Below are positions 27,721-38,617 of a DNA stretch of 64,000 bases, piece after piece. The position numbers were made by a program, and so were the translations under genes. Source of the DNA: Sapria himalayana (Eukaryota > Streptophyta > Magnoliopsida > Malpighiales > Rafflesiaceae); assembly GCA_029783825.1 (NCBI GenBank), contig JAREIK010000741.1, positions 74,858 to 138,857 on the forward strand. Reading direction: 5' to 3'. Each line of letters starts with the position of its first letter. Position 1 is the first letter of the stretch. Under the pieces are notes generated by a model. The model was not told the origin of the DNA. It did not search any database and saw nothing but the letters and a program-made list of their open reading frames with translations.

Positions 27721-28647
27721 ATATGTTACTAAATAATTATCTGAATTTATTTTTTTATTAATTTTTATACAATTAGAATCAATAATTCTTTAAATATTTA
27801 TTTTATCAAAATATATGCATTTAGCTAGGGATTTTTCCCTAACTATTTGGGTTAGTTATAATTTCCGTTGCTAATCTTTAATGATATTTTTTAGGCATTA
27901 TTTATTTTAATATTTTATATTTTTTTGTATATTAAAGTTATGTTATGGTCTTTAGGTGAGCGATCCTTGAATGACATAATCTTCTCATATAATTAAAATT
28001 TGATATTATTAAAAAATTAATAAATATATAAATACAAATAAAAATTTATATTAAATGACTAAGATAACTATTTTTTTGATTATAATTTAATTAAAAAATT
28101 ATACTTAATTTTATCTGAAATATATATTTATGATATTTAAATATTTATATTAGAAAACATTATATAATATATTATATAATTATAATATTTATAAAATATT
28201 TTAATTAATAAATAAAAATTATAACTACTAAAAACTACAATAAACAATTGTTTGATTAAAAAAAATTATAAAAATATATGAATAAACGAATAAACAAGTA
28301 AATATTTATAAAATTAAAAGTATAACATAATAATTTTATGATTATAGAAATTTTTAAAAAAATAATGACAAAGATTAGAAATCTTTGAATTATAAAAAAA
28401 AAATTAATTTTTAACAAAATTTAAAAGAATAAAAGTTGTCATTTTAAGATTAATATATTGATGTTATAATTATATCAAAAAAAAATTTGATTATTTAAAA
28501 AATTAATATTTCAGTGTTGTTATTAAATAAACACTTCAAACATTAAAATTTATAATAATTAAAAGATTCAAATTATATGCTTTTATAATTATTTCATATT
28601 ATATTAATAAAAAATAAATTGAATTCTTATAAATTTATAACCATATA

Positions 28648-28656
<9 letters not shown>

Positions 28657-28689
<33 letters not shown>

Positions 28690-28712
28690 GTATGTGTCTG
28701 TGTGAATACTTT
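28657..28712. repeat. (TG)n microsatellite, left palindrome arm
   Basis: A run of TG units with few interruptions (GCGTGTGTATGTGTCTGTG at the end). Its mirror is the CA-rich run at 37042-37118, so it predates or accompanied the inversion. Confidence 0.9.
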
Positions 28713-28862
28713 ATTATTATATAATATTAATTTATTTATTTATTAAATAATATCATTTATGTTTAAATAAAAAAAATATTTCTATTATTTTATTTAAATT
28801 ATTTATTTTTTATAAATTTATTTTAGTGTTTTGTTTTTGTATTTTATTTTACAATAGTTTAG

Positions 28863-28977
28863 TATATATATAAGGTTTCATAGAAAAAAAAATGCTAAAA
28901 AATTTTATCACTCAAACGACGGAGAGCCGAAACGTGAGGGAACAACCTTGAAATCTTTCTCATCTTCGTTGCCAGGT
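28863..28977 (+). promoter_or_regulatory. possible TATA box, transcript start and splice donor
   Basis: TATATATATAAGG sits at about 28864-28876. About 40-100 bases downstream is a short island of ordinary base composition (CAAACGACGGAGAGCCGAAA), which ends TTGCCAG followed by GTAATAAT, a good plant 5' splice site at about 28977. There is no ATG-led open frame in it, so it would be a 5' untranslated exon. It could be the old promoter of the element or a captured gene start. Motif evidence only. Confidence 0.3.
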
Positions 28978-30993
28978 AATAATTCCATTGTTCTTCTCCT
29001 TCAAATGTTATATATATATATATATCTCCTTCTTTCTCAATTTGATTACCACTAGTGATTTTCATTTTTATAGAATATTCGGGTATTAATTTTTTTTATT
29101 TTCCCCCAATTTTGCTTATTTTAGCTTCTATTTTCATTTCACCTACAGTATTTTAACTCTACACCATTAATTAAACAAAAAATTTCAATGTAATCTTTGT
29201 TCTTTTACTGTTTAAATTTTTAAGATTTATTGATTTCAAATATAAAATATTTGCATTTTGTTTTATCCTTCTCTAACTTAATAAAATAAATAATGTTTGA
29301 TGTTTTCTGCTACTGTATCTTAAGAAAAAACAAATTTAATGTTAATGGGTTCTATTTTTGTTTTCTCCAAATATATTATAAACATATAACAATAAATAAT
29401 TATCTTTGACTATAAGTATAAATAAAAAATTATTATACATAATTAATTCTTGTTATAATCAATCATTGGAATATGTTATCTCACTTTTAAGATAAAATTT
29501 TGAGACTATTGATCTATCTTATCTTATTAGGTATTCCTTGATATAAACTTTCAATTTTATAATAGCTCAGCTATTCCATGCTAACAAAAATAAAACCAAT
29601 ATGACTTTTATTGTATATACTAGAACATTCCATCTAATATTCTTTTGTCTTCAAGTAAAATTCTTCTTTTTGTTTATCCTAACAACTTTTAAAACCATTA
29701 ACACTATCTTGTAAAGAAATTAAACTATTTTTTTCATCTAAACCAAATTATGCCAAAATATTTAAACATTTTCATATTTCATTAAAATATGTTATCCAAC
29801 TCTATCTTGAAACCAAACATTATTTGTCTTATATATATGAATGGTGTAGCCTATAATTCTAGCTATACCACAAACTTGTTTATGTGCTCGCTAACATCTA
29901 GTAAGGTAACAAATAAATTGTCCATTTACTAATATTATAGGAGATCATTATATCATGTGTTATTCATTTGCAAATTTACAAATAAAAAGGATGGCAATGT
30001 GCCACATAGTAAGGAATGATATATTTCCATATTTATTAAATTGCATGATGTTGTTTGACTGAGAAATACAATTGATATTTTATGAATGGTTATCACAAAC
30101 TTCTTAACCTTTAATGTTTATCTGAGTAAGAAATCTACTTTCATAGTTACAAAAGTAATTTTATAAAAATAATTTATATGCTTTTATAAATTCTTTGTTG
30201 AGTCAAATTAGACAAAAATAATAATCAATGATTATTCGAATATAAACTTATTTAGTGAAAGTGTTGTAACAAATTTATAATATAATATATTACTTGGTAA
30301 ATTATTTTTTTGAAAAAAATCATCTATAAAATAATATAATTCATCGTTAAAATAAAGTTAGGATCAAGTTAAGATAATCTAAAAGGCATCGATTAGTTAC
30401 AATAACTAAAAATATATTATAAAATATATTAATTTAAGAAAATAATGATTATAGGATATAATCTAATAAAATATAATCAAATTTTAGTTTAAAAAACTTA
30501 TTTCCATGATTTATCAAATATAAATCACATTTTACTTAGGACATGAGGACAGTTTGGATAAAAAAGTAACTTAAAAGTGTATTTCCTATGATATTAATTC
30601 TTATGAAAATCATATCTCTACATTCACTATATTTTGATTTTTCTTTCATGAATACCTCAAATGACATGATTAACAAAGTACTTTGATTACTAAAACAAGA
30701 TTATTATTATTTTTGGAAACTAGTAATGTATGACTCAATCAAGTTAATCCATAATATTTTGCATGTCATTTGGAATTAAGTGGCTCAATATTAACATTAA
30801 AAGCATAGCAGCATATTCATACCATAAGGTTGGAAAAAATTAATGTCTGATCTTTGTAAATATATAAATCATTTCTTCTTTTTCTCAATGAACCATGCAC
30901 CATTATTAAACTCATTTGTTCCTAACAGACTTATGTTCAGTCAAATGATAGAATAGCTTGTACAATAAAATTATTAAAATAGATAGAGAGGCA

Positions 30994-31272
30994 TCAAGAT
31001 ACTATATGCTTGCACCAACAATAAATATCACATAATAGTGGGATCACACAAAATAAGAAACAACAGCATGTCCCTACATAATTGCATGACCTAATTCCAA
31101 TCTTACTAATTTTGGTTTTCTTCCAAATCTTGAAATACTTACTCATTTTGATTATTGAAGATACAACTTTTACATAAATCATGCTTACCAATATTATGTA
31201 TAGATAGCTTACCTCTATATTATAATAGTTTTCACATTTTTCACTCGTGTGTCTGAGTTTGTAATGCAACAA
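30994..31272 (-). pseudogene. Ty1/copia integrase zinc-domain remnant
   Basis: The first residues, HYKLRHTSEKCENYYN, match the HxxLGHxSExG start of the copia GAG-pre-integrase/zinc region. The rest (to residue 92) is not recognisable and is probably frame-shifted. It directly continues the decayed sequence at 31273-32040. Long decay is indicated by stops and loss of the expected cysteine pair. Confidence 0.6.
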
Positions 31273-32040
31273 ATCGAACTCATTGCTGAATCATCAACAG
31301 CAAATGTATCTTTACCTAAATATGTGATGTTGATTATTCAAATTTTGTTTCCTCGAGCAATAACTATGGTCGATCCATTAAATTCCATATGTCCCCTTTT
31401 TAAAAGTTAAATTTGGACTTCATCATTAAGCCGACCAGTCATTATTAGATTTTGTATTAAGGGTGGTTAATGTCTTCTCTATGCATTTATCACACAAATC
31501 TATTTGATATCCTCAAGTTGACATCACCAATAAAAATTATATCCTATTATTCCTTTATAGTGAGATATACTTGTTCAAGATTTCCAACAGCATAATTTTT
31601 TAATGTCTCATATTGTGTAGTCGTGTGAAATGATACTACAAAATCTTTAATAAAATAATCAACATAATTGTTTACCAATAAAAAGTAAAAAATCACTTTA
31701 TTCTTTTATCATTGTAACATCTAAAGCATTATTTCATTTTAACATTTCAACATCAATTATAGCATTTCTTTTGAAATGACCAAACTTGTCTTAGTTATAG
31801 CATTTCATGTTACTTCTATTTCTAGACTTGCATATATGATTGTGTCTTTCCTCTAACATTTCCTTTGTTGAAATTTCTATCAAAATTTCTACACATGATG
31901 TTGATACTGATGGAATAATTATGTACTAGTAGTTTCCTTAATTCATTATGCAAACAAGTATGAGGTAAGGGGTTTCTCCAAAATATATGTTTTAACTTCA
32001 TTTTATTATCTGTATTATTATATTTTTGAATCATTTTGAA
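31273..32040 (-). pseudogene. Ty1/copia gag-pol remnant, heavily mutated
   Basis: No long frame, but ordered landmarks run down -. A gag knuckle at about 31761-31807 reads KCYN, stop, DKFGHFKRNA, keeping CX2CX4HX4C spacing with the second and last cysteines lost. Then comes MTGRLNDEV (about 31412-31455), and IVIARGNK followed by DDSA before the HxxLxH zinc region at 31272. That is the copia order gag knuckle, protease/pre-integrase, integrase (TNT1-like). The short open frame 31822-32034 covers the basic gag tail. I see no LTRs nearby. Confidence 0.65.
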
Positions 32041-32120
32041 ATATGGTTATATGAGTCCTTTTTGATACTTCTGATGATTTTGATGTATTCTATTATTAAA
32101 TAGGATTTTTTTTTCATTAG

Positions 32121-32190
32121 GATGACAAAGTTGCTAAATGTGGAAATAGAGGAGTGCGAGCTCTTCTAGAACCAAGATGCTCTGAAAGAG
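32121..32190 (+). other. candidate 70-bp exon between splice-like sites
   Basis: Preceded by a T-rich tract ending TTTCATTAG and followed by GTAGCTTC. One frame is open throughout (starts DDKVAKCGNRG, ends RCSER). In the frame of the ATG at 32122 it stops after 15 codons. The base composition is clearly less AT-rich than its surroundings. I do not recognise the product. Confidence 0.22.
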
Positions 32191-32435
32191 GTAGCTTCTA
32201 TCTGAAAATTTTAGCCTTATAAATGTTATATAGGTTGTTGGGTTCACTAGACATGTTCTAAATAAAAATAATTTTCTGATTGTGTCCTTTTTCAACATCT
32301 TGTATGATTGTATTCATTTACACTATTAGTGGCTTAGCTATTGCAAGTGCAAGGTGCTCTCATTTTAAAGATTAATACTAGAAAAGGTATTTTGCTCATT
32401 ATTTACTTTGTATGATTGTAGAAAATATTGTGACT

Positions 32436-32552
32436 AAACCCTATGTGACTAAATTTATGAGTAATTTGACTAAACCCTAAGGATCTCTCTAAGATGTGTA
32501 AAGATGATGGTAAATGTGTCAAATAAGGTGAACACAATGTGACTAAACCCTA
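32436..32552 (+). repeat. three AAACCCTA boxes in short duplicated context
   Basis: AAACCCTA occurs at 32436-32443, 32472-32479 and 32545-32552, each within GACTAAACCCTA. The last two are followed by AAGG..CTCTCTAAGA, so a ~70-base unit was duplicated. The box equals one plant telomere unit and the 'telo-box' promoter element, but here it more likely reflects a local duplication. Confidence 0.45.
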
Positions 32553-35500
32553 AGGGCCTCTCTAAGAATTTGAAACACTCACTAAATATTATGAGTAATT
32601 TGTGAATTTTATATTATGAATTATAAATAAAACAATGGGAATGAAGTTATTCCCACTATTTGAATGAATATTGGCAATGATAGAAAAAATGAGTATTGCT
32701 TAGGTAGAGCATTACATGGCCTAAAAACTAATATTTTTAGGTCAAGAGTAATGCTCTACTTTTGGTTTCTAAATTTATAATAAACACATATTTTTATTAA
32801 TATTATAAAAAATACAATGCTAATATTAATTCTGAAAGGATTAAGTATAGTAGATTAGAGTTAAAAATGGTGTTGGTTAAATAATTTTAATTTTATAAAT
32901 ATTAAGATTATTGAGTTGTAAGTAATATATGAAAATATTATTTATCCTGCAAAATTTATCTAATTTTTTTTGTAGTATATATTTTTTTATTTAATTAACA
33001 TGGGAATATATGTAATAATGATAAACACTTTAAAGCATGTTAGAATTAAAAAATTGCATGTTAAATTTAAAGTCAAGTTTATGAGGAAATGTTTATTAAT
33101 ATAATTAAAAATAATTTAAATAATTTCATTAATTATAGTGTAATCCATTTTTACTTAACTCAAATTCATCACATGATTTTATCTTTAATTACTTTAGTTA
33201 AATTCTAAAATTTTTATTCTATTCATAACTTGATTTATATCTCTAGTTGCTTGAATTAAATATTTTTTACTTAACTCAAATTCAATGTGTATGGTGCATA
33301 AATATTGCTCATTATATTTATGTATGTTGAAGTTCAACAAACAAAACACGTGCATGTGTAATTATTGAAGTTTCAACAATTTTTCCATCATATTAGTAAG
33401 GTGGTTTAAGAGTGTTAAGTTTTCAATTAATCATATGCTATTTTGTATCAGGTGAAAATGAGAATTAAAGTTAGCAAATTGATATTCTTGACCAATCTAG
33501 TTATTATTATAATTGAGTACAAAATTCTTGTAAAATAAATGAATCATAGTTATCTGAGCAATTCTATTGATAAAACTTAATGACTTATTCATTTTATAAT
33601 CAATATTAGATTTGGAAGTATGCAAAAACCTCTTCACTTATTCACTTTATACTCAATATGGAATTAAAAAAATTTAAACTCACAAGTGTCACACTTTCTT
33701 TCACAATTCATTTAATGAAACTTTTGTGTGGTGTAATAAAATATATATTGGTGTAGCTAGAAAATTTAATTATCAAGTGATAAACATTGTGTACATTTTG
33801 GGTTTCATTTCCAATTGCTCATGATTTTCACAAATTTTTCTATTAGATTTCCTTAAAACTATTTCATTCGCTATTCGATTAATATATAATAGATAATTAT
33901 CATTAGATATATAATTTTTTTAAAAATGACATATATAATCTATGGTTAGCTAAATCAAGAATGATATATAAATTCTAAAATATTTTGGTGGAAAAATTAC
34001 ATCCAAAAATATGCTATCTATATTTGGATAGAAAATTGGGCTGATTAAGAACCAAATATCATCAATTCTCAACTTCAATCCCACAAAATTTTGATGGCGA
34101 ATATACCATCTTTTTTTAATATTCTATTTGCAAATATGTAAAATAGAATATATTATGGCAGTAACTATGTTGCTAGATGTAGACAAAAGATGTAAAAGAT
34201 TCAATTTCTAACATCTTCAAAATTATGAAAATAGAATATTCATGTGGGTCTCCTAGGAACATTCAAAGGAAATCCACATTTACAACAATAATTTATTACA
34301 TTTAGAAAGAAAAAATAGAAGATAATATGAAAGAAAATCCATGATACCGGAATGATCATGAAGAAAATCAAAACTGAGATTTAATTTTTATTTTGGGAAA
34401 TATGTTGTAATCAAAAAATAGAATAGTTCTAACAGAATTTTATAGTGCTTATTACTTATCAAAAAAAATATTTATTAGAGAGTGTGAATTGAAATATGCA
34501 ATAATATAAAAATATGTTGTAATATGTTGTAATTATTGTAATCTAAATAGAGAATTTTATATGATGATATATAAATTATGGATTATAGTAATATATTTAT
34601 TAGAGAGTGTAAATTGTGGAGTTATTTTATAAAATTCATTCAATTAGTATAAGAATCACATTTGTATATACAAATATAAAACTCTGTACCTTGATTTTTC
34701 ATGTAATTAGTATCTTCTAAATTTCAACTCTTAGGATTTCTATCAACTTTTATCTTCGTAATTCAAGTGTCCAACTAGTTTTTAGTACTACAAATTTAAC
34801 TTTTCCTTTATATCAAAATCAATTCTACAATATCTCACTCTTCTTTCATCAACACCAAGAAAGTTCATACTAGTGGATGACCCTAAACCATTATATTATA
34901 GTTGTATGCCTTAGGTAATACCTGATCATGCAAGACTCAGCATGTGAAAATTATTTTGATATATAAATTTTTTTACCTAATTTGGTGAACTATATGATAA
35001 ATCTACTTCTCATTTTGTAAGTTATGCTTGTTGGCATATGCTAATCATTTTATGCATTACTCGAATTATTTTCCAAAGGTATTCTAATTGCTTTTAAAAT
35101 TTTGGTATAATCAAGTATAGATGTCTTTATGAATGGTATAAAGATTGTTTCGTTAATTATGAAAAAATATTGAACAAATACATTTATAATAATTTGGATC
35201 TTAAATTATGGTTTTTGAATTTTTGAGTTATTGGATGGATTAATTTAGAGAAGAATTGGGAAATAGAAAGATAGCTAAAACTTTTAGTAGTTTAATTGAT
35301 GGATAATTTTGATATAACTTGTGAAAATTTCTAAATTTTAGGTTGTAAAATGTAAGATTTTATCGATAAAACTCGTCAGTGGAATCCAATAAATATAATG
35401 TCAATGACTAATTAAGGTTTAAAATTTTGAGGTTTATCTTTAAGAATAGAATATCTAAATTTGATAATAGATTATAACTATCAAAATTTCATATTCAAGT

Positions 35501-35587
35501 CATTAATAACTAAATTAAAGTAGAGTTTTTTTTTAATCTTTATTACCTATTTAAAAAAAACAAAGAGAATAATTTTAATTTTATGTA

Positions 35588-35590
<3 letters not shown>

Positions 35591-35622
<32 letters not shown>
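35591..35622. repeat. (TA)n run
   Basis: Uninterrupted TA dinucleotides of about 32 bases in the spacer. Confidence 0.9.
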
Positions 35623-35625
<3 letters not shown>

Positions 35626-35789
35626 CATACTTTAGTACTATTTATTTTATTTAAAAAAGTAATTTTATTTGAATATTTTTTGTCTAAAAATGAAATTATT
35701 ATATATAGAAGATTAAAGCCGGCTTGTAGTGACTTTAAGATCATTTAAAGGAAAATCTAAGAGAATGATATTTGTTAAGCATATATATC

Positions 35790-36010
35790 TTTTATATGTG
35801 TGTGTGTGTGTGTGTGTTAGATATATGTGAATATATTTTTATATATAAATATATACATACATATGTATGCTTGTATGTATACTATATATGTAAATATATT
35901 TGTATGCACATATTTATACACACACTCACTCACTCACAAACACACACACACACACAAATATATATATATATATATATATATGAGTTCGTGTGTGTGTGTG
36001 TGTGTGTTAG
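35790..36010. repeat. compound TG / TA / CA microsatellite cluster
   Basis: A TG run (about 35797-35818), TATA-rich DNA, then ACACTCACTCACTCAC and a CA run (about 35938-35957), a TA run (about 35960-35981), and another TG run (about 35988-36008). TG and CA runs in one strand can pair into a hairpin. The overlapping open frames here (35772-36020, 35827-36030) are artefacts of the repeats. Confidence 0.9.
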
Positions 36011-37041
36011 GGATGCCTGAATATAATTAAAACAAAAGTAGTCATAGAAAGTTTTCAAAAATGTGTCATAGAGAAAAATAAAAAACTAATGATATTCTTA
36101 CAGAAGCGCAAAGACATATAAAAGAAGAATTATTAGAAGTCAAAAATGAATAGAAGCACAAATGAGGACTTATAAAGAGAATGATATATTTTTACACAAA
36201 CAAATCATTATGAAGACAAAAAGAAGCATACAAGAAAGAAAGGAGAAGAAAGCTTACGAACAAAAACACAAAAACAATATTCATAAACAGAAACTCAAAT
36301 CCAATAAATGAAAAAAAAATAGCAATACGAGTTTTTTCTTTTATTTTATAATACTAATATAATTCTTATTGACAATCAATTGACTAAAAAGAAAAATCTA
36401 AAAGCTCAAAAAATAGAGGGAGGATTAAGTAATTGGATTGCTTTTTGTATTTGGTATAAATTAAAATCTCTCAACTCAAATAACTACCACAGCCTTTTGC
36501 CTAGGCATGTTATATCAACTCCAATAACTGAAAGTTATCTTCCCATAGATGCAAACTCTAAAATTTCGTAAGTCCCTTTGAATTTCATGGGACAATATAT
36601 ATTCAATGAGTAATCCCTTTGGCTTATTGTATAAATTAGGTTTGCGGTATTTAACGAATTTATGCAAGTACTTAAAACTTCATTTTTATAATGATTTTAA
36701 TGCTTTGTATTTAACGAATTTCATGTACTTTCAACCTATTCTAAGCTCAAATAATGGTCTAAAACATACCAAAAATATCACCATAAAAAAACAAAAATGT
36801 TTTAAACTATTATAAACTATGGATTTTTAGGATTCAAGTGGATAATGTAAAAGAACAACCCAAAAAAATTGAAACACTATAATCATTGAAGTGAGATAAG
36901 AAGATGATGGCAAACCTTATGTGATTGCAAGTATCAAAGAAGCTTTAAAAAAGTGAACATATAAAAAGGTTATAAATTTATTTAAACATAAATGATATTA
37001 TTTAATAAATAAATACAATAATATTATATAATAATAAAGTA

Positions 37042-37118
37042 TTCACACACACACACACACGCGGGCGCTCCCACACACGCGCGCATACACACACACACAT
37101 GCACACACACACGGACAC
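37042..37118. repeat. (CA)n microsatellite with GC-rich interruption, right palindrome arm
   Basis: CA runs broken by GCGGGCGCTCCC and CGCGCGCAT. It is the mirror of the TG run at 28657-28712, and the flanks GAATACTTTATTATTATATA match on both sides. Confidence 0.88.
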
Positions 37119-37904
37119 ATATATTATATGGTTATAAATTTATAAGAATTCAATTTATTTTTTTATTAATATAATACGAAATAATTATAAAAGTATACAA
37201 TTTAAATCTTTTAATCATTAAAATTTTAATATTTGAAGTTTTTATTTAATAACTAAATTGAAATATTAATTTTTTAAATAATCAAAAATTTTTTTTTGAT
37301 ATAATTAAAACACCAATATATAAATCTTAAAATGGCAACTTTTTTCTTTTAAATTTTTGAAAAATTAAATTTTTTTTATAATTCAAAGATTTCTAATCTC
37401 TGTCATTATTTTTTAAAAAATTCCTATAATCATAAAATTATTATTTTATACTTTTATTTTTATAAATATTTACATGTTTATTCATGTATTCATATATTTT
37501 TATAATTTTTTTAATCAAACAATTGTTTATTGTAGTTTTTTTTAGTTGTAATTTTTATTTATTTTTATTTAATAATTAAAATATTTTATAAATATTATAC
37601 ATATATAATAAATTATATAATGCTTTGTAATACAAATATTTAAATATCATAAATAAATATTTCAAATAAAATTAAGTATAATATTTTAATTAAATTATAA
37701 TAAAAAAAAAAGTATTTTAGTCATATTTAATATAAATTTTTATTTGTATTTATATATTTAATAATTTTTTTTTATAATATCATATTTTAATTATATGAGA
37801 AGATTATTTCATTCAATGATCGCACATCTATAAACCATAACATACCTTTAATATACAAAATTATATAAAATATTAAAATAAATAATGCTTAAAAAAATAT
37901 CATT

Positions 37905-38560
37905 AAAGATTAGCGACGGAAATTATAACTAACCCAAATAGCTAGGGAAAAATCCCTAGCTAAATGCATATATTTTGATAAAATAAGTATTTAAAGAATA
38001 ATCGATTCTAAGTGTATAAAAATTAATAAAAAAATAAATTCATATAATTATTTAGTAATGGATTTAAATTAGATATGAAAATTCCATCGCGAAATCCATC
38101 GCTAATAATTAGCTAGGAAAATTTTGTCGCTAAATCTGTCGCTAAATAAATTATTTAATTAGCAAGGGAAAATTAATCGCTAAATCGTAGAATAATTAGA
38201 AAGGAAAAATCTATCACTAAATCTATTCCTAAATAAAAGATTTAATTAGCAAGGGAAAATCTGTCGCTAAATCTATCGCTAAATCAAGAATTTAATTAGC
38301 AAGAAAAAATCTGTAGCTAAATCCGTCGATAATTTTAGGTTTTTATTAGCGATAGATATTCCGTCACTAAATCCCCCATTTTTCTTTATAAGAATTTATG
38401 AAAATCATCCGTCGCCAATTCGGCAGTAAATTCATCACTAAATCCACCTCTTTTCTTGAACGGAATTTACGAAAAATTATCCGTAGTTAATCCATTGATT
38501 TTTCTTTTCAAAGAAAAATCATAAATTCTGTGCTATTCACTAGGTAATCCGTTGCAATTT
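37905..38560. repeat. subterminal TCCGTCGCTAA-type repeats, right
   Basis: Motifs such as CTGTCGCTAAATC, GCAAGGGAAAATC and CCGTCACTAAATC recur at short intervals, the reverse complement of the left set at 27180-27720. Short inverted pairs are also present, such as AGCTAGGGATTGATCCCTAGCT near 38560-38583. Confidence 0.78.
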
Positions 38561-38617
38561 AGCTAGGGATTGATCCCTAGCTAAAATTCCATAGCTAAAA
38601 TGATTTTTTTTGTAGTG

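Larger units (their letters stand above)
27166..28772 (+). mobile_element. CACTA-type transposon end, left (terminus lost)
   Basis: About 1.6 kb that is the inverted copy of 36970-38617. It starts AAAAATCATTTTAGC; the first bases (CACTACAAA) present at the right end are missing. The first ~550 bases hold many degenerate TTTAGCGACGGA or TTTAGCTAGGGA motifs in both orientations, typical of plant CACTA subterminal repeats. Further in it is plain AT-rich sequence, then a TG run at 28657-28712. Homology to the other end stops near 28772. Confidence 0.75.
28773..36969. other. single-copy AT-rich spacer at the palindrome centre
   Basis: 8.2 kb that lacks an inverted partner in the window. Very AT-rich, with no long open frame. 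Contents I can support: a TATA/exon-like start (28863-28977), a degraded copia polyprotein on - (30994-32040), a candidate small exon (32121-32190), three AAACCCTA boxes (32436-32552), a TA run (35591-35622) and a TG/CA/TA microsatellite cluster (35790-36010). No CACTA transposase (TNP2-like) sequence is recognisable, so if this is the interior of a CACTA element it is non-autonomous or gutted. Confidence 0.6.
36970..38617 (-). mobile_element. CACTA-type transposon end, right (terminus intact)
   Basis: Read on -, it begins CACTACAAAAAAAATC at 38617, the CACTA signature, followed by the same AGCTAGGGAT and GCGACGGA subterminal motifs as the left end. It runs inward through AT-rich DNA and a CA-rich run to about 36970, near-continuously homologous to 27166-28772 inverted. 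Genuine CACTA terminal repeats are short (tens of bases), so 1.6 kb of inverted homology is better explained by segmental inversion. Confidence 0.78.

Noticed and set aside
35772..36030. Two overlapping + frames rich in V, C, Y, I, H, T
   Set aside because: They are read straight through TG, CA and TA microsatellites; no independent evidence of coding.
36380..36815. Two + frames of 63 and 69 codons in the spacer
   Set aside because: Asn/Lys/Ile-rich, AT-driven, no recognisable motif, and no splice or promoter context.
27166..38617. Mutator-like or foldback element with genuine 1.6 kb terminal inverted repeats
   Set aside because: The outer flanks of both ends are also inverted copies of each other, which a simple insertion does not produce, and the intact end has the CACTA signature.
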